The notes: generated from the letters alone by a model not told the origin. A stretch of 8,260 nt of DNA from Erysipelotrichaceae bacterium (GCA_016302195.1 JAEDOA010000065.1:1-8260), one strand, 5' to 3'. Shown: positions 1 through 5,658, numbered from the stretch's first letter. Translations and numbers: made by a program.

Positions 1-152
1 TCAGTTCATCATTACAGGCCTTTTTTGTTAGTACTCTGAGTGCTGAATGCCAGATCAGAAGTCCTCTAATCAGTTTGTTTATTTATCAGTACTTGAAGCA
101 CCTTAACCATAAAAGCGTGTGCATTTTGTGTGCATTGAATAATTTATCAAAT
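1..152. other. Left flank downstream of int, probable attachment-site side
   Basis: This stretch lies just past the stop codon of the integrase gene, where the attachment site of such elements normally sits. No confident gene is seen. One plus-strand frame stays open from base 3 but has no start and an unconvincing composition. It holds a spaced imperfect palindrome, AGTACT-CTG-AGTGCT at 31-45, and a related sequence AGTACTTGAAGCACC at 89-103. Either could be a core-type recombinase site, but no matching copy was found at the right end. No tRNA gene is recognised here. Confidence 0.35.
117..136. repeat. Tandem direct repeat GTGTGCATT, candidate integrase arm sites
   Basis: GTGTGCATT occurs at 117-125 and again at 128-136, an 11-bp period or about one helical turn. 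Tyrosine integrases with an AP2-like N-terminal domain bind short direct repeats beside the crossover site, and this pair lies 17 bp from the int stop codon. The repeat is directly visible; the binding role is inferred from position and spacing. Confidence 0.4.
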
Positions 153-1355
153 TTAGCTAACCCATAGCTTATTCATTTGCTTATTCATATCTGGGTCAAC
201 ACCTACATACGTATTCATGAACATTTGCAATGAGTGTCCCATCTTTTCAGCCGCCCATGGATAGGACATACCAGGTGTATTAGCTAAGTTTGTACAGATA
301 GTATGTCTAAATGAATACATACTTAATTGCTTATCACCTGACTGAATATCTAATCTTTTGCAAATAACTTTAAACATGGCATTAAGACTCTTTTGCTTGA
401 TAGGTTGGTTATTTGCTACAGCCTTGTAATCATGTAAATTCATAAATACTAAATCCAATGGATTATCTAATTTATGCTCATCTAGAAACGCTCTCTGCTT
501 ATCTTGATAGCATTTAACTAAATTTACTATTTCCTGTGGCAAAGGTAACAGCAATCTTGAGTATCCTTTAGGACGCGCTTTTAAAGCACCTGTAAATGAT
601 CTAGTATAGTCTGACCAGCTATTATTAATACGAAAAGTCCAAACCGAATCTTCAAACACTACGTTATTAAACTTTAATGCTTGAAGTTCACCAACTCTCA
701 TACCAGTATAGCTTTCAATGAGAATTGCCAGCTTACTACCCCAATTCATTACAGAACTATGATTCAAATCTTTAATAATTAGATCTCTAATTTGTTTTAA
801 TTCATCAGAAGAAAGAATATACCATTCTTTCGGAACCGAAAAATCACTTTGTTTAAAAAATAGCTTTAAAGCACCTTCTGGAATTGGATTTTCTTTTATC
901 GTTTTTCCTTCAAGTGTTTTAAAGAAGTTCCTCATATGAATAAGCCGTTTAGCTATTATTGAAGATTTACTAACAGTAAGCTTATGCTCATTTACATAAT
1001 CATGAGCATAATTTGAAACTAACGAAGTAGTAATATTACTAATCTTAGCTTGCTTGAAATATGCTTTAAAGTCATTGGCCGACTCTTGCCAGGCTTTTAA
1101 AGTTACAGGGCTAATTGTTTTAGCCCGTCTATTAACATACTTTTGAAAAGCATCAGCAAAAATAGCATTGCCATCACTAAGATTAAAACCATCTTCATAC
1201 TCAGCCCATAACTTTCGCTCTAGTTTAACCGCCTCTTTTTTAGAATCCGCATATTTAACAGGAAAGCTAATCCGTTTACCAGTTACTTTATCAACTGGTT
1301 GAATTCTAACCTTCCACTTACCTACATGCTTACCATTTTTAACTTTTGTAATCAT
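153..1355 (-). CDS. int: Tyrosine-type site-specific integrase
   Basis: A 400-aa tyrosine recombinase that would integrate and excise the element. Residues 1-55 look like an AP2-type arm-binding domain (basic, KWKVRI...GKRISFPVKYADSKKEA). Residues 64-150 form the SAM-like core-binding domain, and about 180-390 the catalytic domain. Visible catalytic residues are R220 (TGMRVGEL), R350 (YSFRHT), H374 (KMGHS) and nucleophile Y383 (NTYVGV). The usual first His of the HxxR motif is replaced by Y347, a substitution I believe is tolerated in this family. A lysine at 259 or 263 is the likely beta-hairpin Lys. Length is normal for Tn916/phage-type integrases. The ATG is preceded by TAGGAAGGATT. It is the last gene of the rep-xis-int operon, and a hairpin separates it from xis. 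It appears intact. Confidence 0.95.
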   Translation of the reverse strand: MITKVKNGKHVGKWKVRIQPVDKVTGKRISFPVKYADSKKEAVKLERKLWAEYEDGFNLSDGNAIFADAFQKYVNRRAKTISPVTLKAWQESANDFKAYFKQAKISNITTSLVSNYAHDYVNEHKLTVSKSSIIAKRLIHMRNFFKTLEGKTIKENPIPEGALKLFFKQSDFSVPKEWYILSSDELKQIRDLIIKDLNHSSVMNWGSKLAILIESYTGMRVGELQALKFNNVVFEDSVWTFRINNSWSDYTRSFTGALKARPKGYSRLLLPLPQEIVNLVKCYQDKQRAFLDEHKLDNPLDLVFMNLHDYKAVANNQPIKQKSLNAMFKVICKRLDIQSGDKQLSMYSFRHTICTNLANTPGMSYPWAAEKMGHSLQMFMNTYVGVDPDMNKQMNKLWVS

Positions 1356-1375
1356 ATTTAATCCTTCCTACTAAG

Positions 1376-1411
1376 AAAGGATAGAATGCATGTATCTACA
1401 TTCTATCCTTT
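1376..1411 (-). terminator. Perfect 13-bp hairpin between xis and int
   Basis: Arms 1376-1388 and 1399-1411 are exactly complementary (AAAGGATAGAATG against CATTCTATCCTTT), with a 10-nt loop. It starts 5 nt after the xis stop codon. On the transcribed strand the stem is followed only by TTTCTTAG, so the U-tract is weak. It may be a leaky terminator or mRNA-end stabiliser that keeps integrase lower than excisionase. The int ribosome binding site begins about 7 nt after the stem. Confidence 0.6.
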
Positions 1412-1416
1412 AAGCT

Positions 1417-1611
1417 TTATTTAGTCCATGTGGTTGCTTGATGATAACCTGCTTTACTTAGCCAATCTTCTACTTCATTTAGAATGAAGTATGCTCTGCT
1501 TTTAGGTAATTGATGATACGGCATACCTGCTTTTTTAAACTTATAGAAAGTTGTAGTGCTAATGCCTAGAGCTTGGCAAAGCTGCTTAGCATTTAAAATT
1601 GTTTGCTTCAT
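1417..1611 (-). CDS. xis: Small MerR/AlpA-like HTH protein, probable excisionase
   Basis: A 64-aa protein with a winged-helix DNA-binding pattern typical of excisionases and AlpA-like regulators: LNAKQLCQALGISTTTFYKFKKAG (helix-turn-helix, about residues 6-29), then a wing and a terminal VEDWLSKAGY helix. Position directly before int supports a recombination-directionality role, bending att DNA with Int to favour excision. The ATG has GATGAGGC a few bases upstream. Only 45 bp separate it from rep. A TATAAA box at 1631-1636 could give it a private promoter, but no good -35 is seen, so cotranscription with rep is more likely. A purely transcriptional regulator is the alternative. Confidence 0.8.
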   Translation of the reverse strand: MKQTILNAKQLCQALGISTTTFYKFKKAGMPYHQLPKSRAYFILNEVEDWLSKAGYHQATTWTK

Positions 1612-1656
1612 AGTGCCTCATCTTCTAAAATTTATAGTGAAATATGTTTTCAAAGC

Positions 1657-2700
1657 TTAAGCATCATCTTGGTCGGTATGCTTAGGCCTTTTTATTTTTA
1701 GCCGCTTTTTAATGAACTTAGGAGTTACATGAATTGGCTGAATACGACGTAGAAGTTGGTCAACCGTATCAACCTGTCGATCATCAATTTTAGTATTTCT
1801 GTAAAAATCTTTGGGGGAGTACGGCGTTGTGATTAAAATTTCTTCCGCACTGAGTTTTTTATCACGGTAACGGCTTACGGCTGCCTTGTCGTGCTGATAA
1901 GGATCTAGGATTCTTAATAAATCAGAGTAATTAAAATCATTGGGTCGAAGATCATTTAAAATGATAAAATGCTCGCCATTATAGTCTTGAAAATAATCTC
2001 GGCTACTTCCAAGAATTACGTATTTTTTCTTACGCAAGAGGTATTCTGCATACCGAGTCTTACCTACACCAGCTTCTCCATAAAGCCACAAAGTGTGCAT
2101 GGGCTTACCTTTAAACTTCTTTAGCCATTCTTCATGCTCCTTATCAGCCTTCAATTCATCAATCTGATCAATCAATTTTTTACGTCTAGCAAGTTGGGAA
2201 ATTCCAATTTGATCTTCTAACTCTTGATACTGAATTTTTCCTTCAGCATATTGATTAATTAAGGATGAGATATACTTAGGACTTTTAGAAATTTTGGATC
2301 TAATACTCTTCATCCTTGCCGGGAAGTCAAATGAAGCTACAACCTCAGTATCTTTATAGACATGCTTTCCTTGCTCTCTTGCCTCCTCCGTTTCGTGAAG
2401 AAGGTAGGAATAAGCATTGGCAATTCTGCCTTTCCAGACATCTACATATTGTGCCTGGTCATTAAATAAATTTGCTATAGTACTTAACTTCTGTGGGTTT
2501 TCATACTTGAGTACTGCGTGGATGTGTGGTCGAATAATTTTGCCTTCTTGGTCTTTCTTAGGATCTTTATCATGATCAATATAGGCCCATTCAAGTGCAC
2601 CAGATTTTTTTAAAACCTTGTTTAGATCACTTTCTTTTATTTTTAAATGATCTAAGTCTTGAACGTACATAAATTGTCGTGCACGCGGTTCCTTCTTCAT
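1657..2700 (-). CDS. rep: Rep protein: HUH endonuclease (Rep_2-like) fused to P-loop helicase-like domain
   Basis: A 347-aa replication initiator. The N-terminal HUH nuclease shows the metal-binding pair H59/H61 in RPHIHAVL, then AYSYLLHETEEA (residues 96-107) with candidate catalytic tyrosines Y97 and Y99, as in the YLTH motif of pMV158-type Rep_2 proteins. The C-terminal part is an NTPase: Walker A GEAGVGKT at 208-215, Walker B FIILNDLR at 245-252, and a sensor-like ILITTPYSP at 288-296. This nuclease-plus-helicase layout matches Rep proteins of CRESS-DNA viruses and the related bacterial plasmids (pCRESS) more than classic single-domain Rep_2 proteins. It should nick one strand at an origin in the excised circle and help unwind it. 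No separate relaxase is seen, so it may also start mobilisation. The ATG is preceded by AGAAGGTG. Confidence 0.88.
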   Translation of the reverse strand: MKKEPRARQFMYVQDLDHLKIKESDLNKVLKKSGALEWAYIDHDKDPKKDQEGKIIRPHIHAVLKYENPQKLSTIANLFNDQAQYVDVWKGRIANAYSYLLHETEEAREQGKHVYKDTEVVASFDFPARMKSIRSKISKSPKYISSLINQYAEGKIQYQELEDQIGISQLARRKKLIDQIDELKADKEHEEWLKKFKGKPMHTLWLYGEAGVGKTRYAEYLLRKKKYVILGSSRDYFQDYNGEHFIILNDLRPNDFNYSDLLRILDPYQHDKAAVSRYRDKKLSAEEILITTPYSPKDFYRNTKIDDRQVDTVDQLLRRIQPIHVTPKFIKKRLKIKRPKHTDQDDA

Positions 2701-2713
2701 CTTTATTCACCTT

Positions 2714-3052
2714 CTAATCAAAATGCCCATTATTCAAACAGTAATTTAACAATTCCTCCATATCATTAAAGGAAAAATCGATTGTTTGTTTAGCTCGTGG
2801 AACCGATTGATATGCTTCATAATAGTAAATGGGGAGACCCATTTGCTTTGCTGCATAAAAGCTGTCCTGTTCCGAAACGATTTCTAGCTTTGAATCCACT
2901 TTTCTCACAATGACAAGCGGTAATTTTTCATTTTTAATCAGTGTTTTATACATTAAAAAGTTGATTCGTGCATTATTATAAAATTCAGCATTTACAATAA
3001 ACTTGCTATAATTGGTAGTTTGATAAATTTTTGAAACTTCTTTAGTTTTCAT
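2714..3052 (-). CDS. Small protein, paralogue of its upstream neighbour; possible degenerate ParB/Srx-like fold
   Basis: A 112-aa cytoplasmic protein of no family I can name. Residues 26-82 align without gaps to residues 40-96 of the upstream 133-aa protein, 25 of 57 identical by hand count. Both share R-x-N-x-L-M, a Leu-Pro strand, then Q-D-x-x-Y-A-A-K-x-x-x-L-P-x-YYYE. The order of strand (LPLVIVRK), strand (LEIVSEQD), Ala-rich helix (AAKQMGLP) and strand (IYYYE) resembles the ParB/sulfiredoxin-like fold, but the usual G-x-x-R motif is absent. Its start overlaps the upstream stop (ATGA), with AAAAGGGG about 11 nt before, so translation is coupled. It ends 13 bp before rep, suggesting a Rep accessory or regulatory role (inference). 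Confidence 0.75.
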   Translation of the reverse strand: MKTKEVSKIYQTTNYSKFIVNAEFYNNARINFLMYKTLIKNEKLPLVIVRKVDSKLEIVSEQDSFYAAKQMGLPIYYYEAYQSVPRAKQTIDFSFNDMEELLNYCLNNGHFD

Positions 3053-3450
3053 AAAATGGTAAGCCCCTTTTCTTTACGTCTTTCAATAAATCTGCGTAAA
3101 CGATTTAATTGAGCATCTGAAATGCTTAACTTTTTTGTGTCTTTACTCTGATACTGACCAGTATTAAACGTTTCATAGTAATAAACCGGCAATTTCAATG
3201 CTTTAGCAGCGTAAATAACATCTTGATCATTGATAATAATCAATTTTTGGTACCCTTGCTTTACTTCTAAAACTGGTAGCGGAATATTATCCTGTAAATA
3301 GCGAAGCATTAGATAATTTACTCGTAAGTCATTACGAAAGTAAGTATCTGGCTCAAACTTGTTGTACTCGTATGACTTTCTAACCACCGTTACTTCATCA
3401 TCTGAAGACATCAATGGTGGAATTGAAGCAAAGGGATTTAGTCTTTTCAT
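3049..3450 (-). CDS. Small protein, first of a tandem paralogous pair upstream of rep
   Basis: A 133-aa protein. The ATG at 3450 is chosen over an upstream TTG (3504) because GAAAGGAAAG sits just before it and the extra 18 residues are not shared with the paralogue. Residues 1-30 are a variable tail; 40-96 form the conserved core shared with the next gene (RVNYLMLRYL, LPVLEVKQG, KLIIINDQDVIYAAKALKLPVYYYE). The C-terminus, 112-128, is a basic helix rich in Arg and Lys (LNRLRRFIERRKEK) that could contact nucleic acid; the paralogue has an acidic tail instead. The stop overlaps the next start by 4 bp. Function unknown; a possible degenerate ParB/Srx-like domain is inferred from the pattern only. 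Confidence 0.78.
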   Translation of the reverse strand: MKRLNPFASIPPLMSSDDEVTVVRKSYEYNKFEPDTYFRNDLRVNYLMLRYLQDNIPLPVLEVKQGYQKLIIINDQDVIYAAKALKLPVYYYETFNTGQYQSKDTKKLSISDAQLNRLRRFIERRKEKGLTIL

Positions 3451-3499
3451 AATTAACTTTCCTTTCTTGAGTAGTATGCAGTTCAGTTGCACAGTTAGT

Positions 3500-3547
3500 G
3501 ACAACTAGTAAATAACAAGCCCAACTAGTTGTCCTATAAGGGCTTGT
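3500..3547 (-). promoter_or_regulatory. Interleaved inverted repeats forming a potential H-type pseudoknot
   Basis: Two perfect inverted repeats interlock: GACAACTAGT (3500-3509) pairs with ACTAGTTGTC (3524-3533), and ACAAGCCC (3515-3522) pairs with GGGCTTGT (3540-3547). Gaps are 5, 1 and 6 nt, the geometry of an H-type pseudoknot with 10-bp and 8-bp stems. It starts in the last codons of the 36-aa gene and lies about 50 nt before the start of the 133-aa gene, so in mRNA it could control that gene. As DNA it could be a protein-binding or origin sequence: CAACTAGTTG is itself palindromic, and ACTAGTTG recurs. Confidence 0.6.
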
Positions 3548-3644
3548 ATAACTTGCACACAATAATAATTTTATTTTTTGCGGCGCTTTTCGCCTCGCCC
3601 TCGACGGGCGGCGGACGCGCCGCAATTAATTTATCTTTAGTCAT
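3534..3644 (-). CDS. 36-aa peptide encoded across a GC-rich hairpin
   Basis: A short reading frame starting with ATG at 3644, 3 nt after the TAA of the 123-aa gene, with AAAAGGA 7 nt upstream, so good initiation is expected by coupling. It reads MTKDKLIAARPPPVEG and continues to a hydrophobic IIIVC and a basic KLYKPL end, stopping at TAG. The middle third uses GCG, CCG, CCC, GTC and GGC codons that are rare in the neighbours, because it covers a strong GC hairpin. Either the peptide is real and its codons are set by the DNA element, or the frame merely runs over a noncoding origin-like structure. No family is recognised. Confidence 0.5.
   Translation of the reverse strand: MTKDKLIAARPPPVEGEAKSAAKNKIIIVCKLYKPL
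3580..3623. repeat. GC-rich hairpin, candidate replication or transfer origin
   Basis: The outer arms GCGGCGC (3580-3586) and GCGCCGC (3617-3623) are perfectly complementary. An inner stem CGCCC/GGGCG (3596-3600 with 3606-3610) leaves loop TCGAC. The 44-nt block is very GC-rich in an AT-rich element, flanked by A/T runs. Such an island next to rep genes is typical of a double-strand origin or oriT where an HUH protein nicks exposed single-stranded DNA. There is no T-run of terminator type directly after the minus-strand stem beyond coding sequence. The origin role is inference. Confidence 0.5.
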
Positions 3645-3647
3645 TTT

Positions 3648-4019
3648 TTATTCCTTTTCTTTTTCATTATTCTTCTTAAATAAACGGCAATAAGTAGGAT
3701 AGTTAGGCTCTGGATCTTTGCTATCCATAATATCGTCCACACGATATAGCTTATCTAAAGTGTCTTGATACCATTTCTTAGCTTCATCAAATGTTAATGG
3801 GCGAAGATCAGCTCCTTCTTCCATTCCGCTATCATAAGCAGGACAGCCGTATGGACTTGAACCATTACCTTCTCCATATAAGAAGAATTTGCCATTAGGT
3901 GCTTGATACAGCCATTCTTTGTAGTATCTAAAATTGCTTGGAAAAAATGGGCTTTCATACTCAGCAATAATTTTTGAATTTTCAGTGTCGTATAAGTAAT
4001 CTTCGTAAAGTCTTTGCAT
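3648..4019 (-). CDS. Conserved mobile-element hypothetical protein, first gene of the rep operon
   Basis: A 123-aa protein. ATG at 4019 is preferred: GAAAGGA lies 10 nt upstream, whereas the longer frame needs a TTG at 4046 with badly spaced AAGGA. It has the pattern RYYKEWLYQAPNGKFFLYGEGNG followed later by PLTFDEAKKWYQ, which I recognise from small proteins common in Firmicutes plasmids, integrative elements and phages (an aromatic 'W/LY...NG.FFL.GEG' strand pair and an 'EAK.W' helix). Their biochemical role is not known to me. The C-terminus is acidic then Lys/Glu-rich. The 36-aa gene begins 3 nt after its stop. Confidence 0.75.
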   Translation of the reverse strand: MQRLYEDYLYDTENSKIIAEYESPFFPSNFRYYKEWLYQAPNGKFFLYGEGNGSSPYGCPAYDSGMEEGADLRPLTFDEAKKWYQDTLDKLYRVDDIMDSKDPEPNYPTYCRLFKKNNEKEKE

Positions 4020-4078
4020 AATTAAAAAATCCTTTCTTTGATTCAATGTCCTTAATGGACTTCTTTTTCTTTACACGC

Positions 4079-4108
4079 TATATACTAGTTAATAAAATCT
4101 AGAAATTG
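4079..4108 (-). promoter_or_regulatory. Putative promoter region and operator of the rep operon
   Basis: A TATATA -10-like box lies at 4079-4084, about 60 nt before the ATG of the 123-aa gene. No consensus -35 is found at 16-18 bp; instead CAATTTCTAGA (4098-4108, minus-strand reading) covers that spot. The same 11-mer sits upstream of the FtsK operon at 6048-6058. The overlap suggests control by an activator or repressor, but the box itself is weak evidence. Confidence 0.35.
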
Positions 4109-4114
4109 GACAGA

Positions 4115-4153
4115 TAAAACGGGAAACTTAGTAATTTTAAGTTTCCCGTTTTA
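4115..4153. terminator. Perfect 16-bp hairpin in the intergenic region between the two operons
   Basis: Arms 4115-4130 and 4138-4153 are fully complementary (core AAAACGGGAAACTTA) with a 7-nt loop. Both strands end in a short run of four T, so it could be a bidirectional backup terminator. It lies about 60 bp beyond the strong terminator of the FtsK operon and just before the putative rep-operon promoter. A single-strand origin or another secondary-structure role is possible in an element with rolling-circle-type Rep. Confidence 0.5.
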
Positions 4154-4202
4154 ACAGCTTTTCAAGAGCTTTTAAGTTTAGGATCTGGAAAATAATGTCT
4201 TA

Positions 4203-4212
4203 TTTCTAGAAA
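4203..4212. promoter_or_regulatory. Palindrome TTTCTAGAAA, possible extra operator copy
   Basis: A perfect 10-bp palindrome just past the terminator of the FtsK operon. It shares the TCTAGAAA core with the sites at 4098 and 6048. It may be a further binding site for the same regulator or chance in AT-rich DNA. Confidence 0.25.
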
Positions 4213-4246
4213 AAAAGTGATAGGCATAAGATTATGCCCATCACTT
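4210..4246 (-). terminator. Strong intrinsic terminator of the FtsK operon
   Basis: Arms AAGTGATAGGCATAA (4215-4229) and TTATGCCCATCACTT (4232-4246) pair over 15 positions with one G-T pair, and on the transcribed strand the stem runs into seven T. The stop codon of the 114-aa gene lies inside the stem. Confidence 0.85.
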
Positions 4247-4585
4247 ACGAGTTCCTTCAATGATGTAATAATATGGATCACTTGTTTTATCGCTAGACAA
4301 AGCGTACTTTCTAAAATTTAGCCGTGAAATCTTATCAATGATGTTAGGCCAATTCTTTTCAAGTAGCGGTATCCCATCTAAAGTCTCTGGAATACGAATT
4401 TTAACTTCAAGTCTTTTTGGGGAAAGTTTAACTTTTGACATTTTCATATAAGAGTTGTAATCATAAGCGGCGTAATAGGCTTGACTATTTTTAATCAGTC
4501 CTGTAGTAGGTAACTTTAAAAAATCAATTAACTGCTTACGTTGTATTAATGAAAATATAAAATATCTAATCTTTTGCCAACTCAT
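4241..4585 (-). CDS. 114-aa protein resembling the N-terminal region of the adjacent FtsK-like ATPase
   Basis: The start overlaps the FtsK stop (ATGA) and is preceded by AAGGAGA, so it is translationally coupled. No known domain is recognised and there is no P-loop. Its pattern runs parallel to the N-terminus of the ATPase: KQLIDFL (18-24) against DQLINYI; KLSPKRLEVKIRIP (53-66) against DLDKGGVKFIPRMP; an amphipathic helix NWPNIIDKISRLNF against NLYQRIFKILNAAL; then a final strand YYYII against AYFI. It may be a duplicated stand-alone N-domain that interacts with the ATPase or regulates its assembly. Similarity is by eye and weak at residue level. Confidence 0.7.
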   Translation of the reverse strand: MSWQKIRYFIFSLIQRKQLIDFLKLPTTGLIKNSQAYYAAYDYNSYMKMSKVKLSPKRLEVKIRIPETLDGIPLLEKNWPNIIDKISRLNFRKYALSSDKTSDPYYYIIEGTRK

Positions 4586-5658
4586 AATAATTTCTCCTTA
4601 CTATAATATGTTGGGCACAGTAACGGCAGCACTTGGTAAGGGTGTTCATCATCTATAATCTGAATTAGTCCCGTCCCTTTACCAGTGGGTATTACAATTC
4701 CTTCTGGATCTAAATCAGGAAATAAAAATTGAGTTGTTTTTCGATTAATATTGCCTAGTTGGATCAAAACGTTCACTTGCTCACGAATGGAAGTAGGTAC
4801 AGAAAGATGATCAAAACGTTGGCCTACTAGTATCAAATGTACATGCGTAGCACGACCAAGGAGAGCTATTTGTGATAATAGCGCAAAAAATGAATCTTTT
4901 ATGCTTTTATTAATACCCTCTGAAAGTGCTAAAATTTCATCAATTACTACTGTCACGTGCTTTAACGGTAAAGCAGGATTCTTAATTAATTCTCTTTGGC
5001 GCGTATGAATTAGGTTTAAGCACTCAGTTAACGTGCTATTAATTTGAGCGACAAAATCTGATTTCGAGCGATTATTTTCTGGATAGATTACTTTTATATC
5101 ATTAATTTTTGCCCATCGAGTCGGTTCATCCATCTTTGGATCAACCACTATCAAGGTACTTATTGTTTTTAAACATTCTAACCAGTAAGTTAAATGGTAG
5201 GATTTCCCTGAACCTGAATTTCCTGCAATCGCTACAGATGTTACTTTATTATAGTTAATACTTAGATCTTTCATAATCGGAATTTGGTTAGTATTTGAAG
5301 TAACAAAACTCTTAAGATCAGGAATAACTAGTCTTTTAGCAACGCCTATTTTCCAAGGAAAGTACAAAGCTCGTTGAACGTGAATATCATCTGTATTTAA
5401 TGGAATAAAGTAAGCATTATTTTGCTTAAGTAAAGTAAATCTTGGATATAATGCTGCATTCAAAATTTTAAAAATTCTTTGATACAAATTGTTGTCGATA
5501 AGATATCCCGCGGGCATCCGCGGGATAAACTTAACGCCACCTTTATCTAAATCAATAGAAAAGCTATTAGTATAACTAGTTTCACCCTGCATATCAGACC
5601 CTAAGGCCATATCAACGCTTTGGGTAATGTAGTTAATGAGTTGATCTTTTTTCATCAC
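4582..5658 (-). CDS. FtsK/SpoIIIE-family DNA translocase, probable coupling protein
   Basis: A 358-aa P-loop ATPase. Residues 1-100 are a variable N-domain and no membrane segment is visible, so it should be cytoplasmic or rely on a partner. Motor motifs are Walker A AGNSGSGKS (145-153), VVDPKMDEP (171-179), Walker B VTVVIDE (235-241) and the FtsK-type GRATHVHLILVGQR (268-281). It is shorter than chromosomal FtsK and lacks the gamma domain, as expected for element-encoded TcpA/Orf21-like proteins that move element DNA, often as the coupling protein of conjugation. The start is GTG at 5658 or ATG one codon later; AGAGG lies 10 nt before the GTG, inside the end of the upstream gene. It sits between the 104-aa and 114-aa genes with 2-bp and overlapping junctions. 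Confidence 0.88.
   Translation of the reverse strand: MMKKDQLINYITQSVDMALGSDMQGETSYTNSFSIDLDKGGVKFIPRMPAGYLIDNNLYQRIFKILNAALYPRFTLLKQNNAYFIPLNTDDIHVQRALYFPWKIGVAKRLVIPDLKSFVTSNTNQIPIMKDLSINYNKVTSVAIAGNSGSGKSYHLTYWLECLKTISTLIVVDPKMDEPTRWAKINDIKVIYPENNRSKSDFVAQINSTLTECLNLIHTRQRELIKNPALPLKHVTVVIDEILALSEGINKSIKDSFFALLSQIALLGRATHVHLILVGQRFDHLSVPTSIREQVNVLIQLGNINRKTTQFLFPDLDPEGIVIPTGKGTGLIQIIDDEHPYQVLPLLCPTYYSKEKLL
5504..5527. repeat. Perfect GC-rich palindromic hairpin inside the FtsK-like gene
   Basis: TATCCCGCGG (5504-5513) and CCGCGGGATA (5518-5527) are exact inverted repeats around a 4-nt loop GCAT. It falls in codons for IPRMPAGY near residue 50 of the ATPase. The CCG/CGG/GCG codon cluster is unusual for this AT-rich gene, so a DNA or RNA role in addition to coding is possible. 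Confidence 0.5.

Noticed and set aside
3451..3504. TTG-initiated extension of the 133-aa protein by 18 residues
   Set aside because: It would read through the pseudoknot arm, lacks a ribosome binding site, and is not shared with the paralogue; the ATG at 3450 has GAAAGGA.
3534..3600. Slippery heptamer A-AAA-AAT before the pseudoknot as a programmed frameshift
   Set aside because: The distance to the pseudoknot is about 27 nt rather than 5-9, and the -1 frame meets a stop at once.
3398..3625. 75-aa minus-strand frame with an Arg-rich start
   Set aside because: It overlaps the start of the 133-aa gene and the GC hairpin in another frame, has no ribosome binding site, and its composition is an artefact of the GC-rich segment. 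The 36-aa frame at 3534-3644 has far better initiation signals.
4020..4046. TTG-initiated extension of the 123-aa protein
   Set aside because: AAGGA lies only 2 nt before the TTG, too close; the ATG at 4019 has a better placed site.
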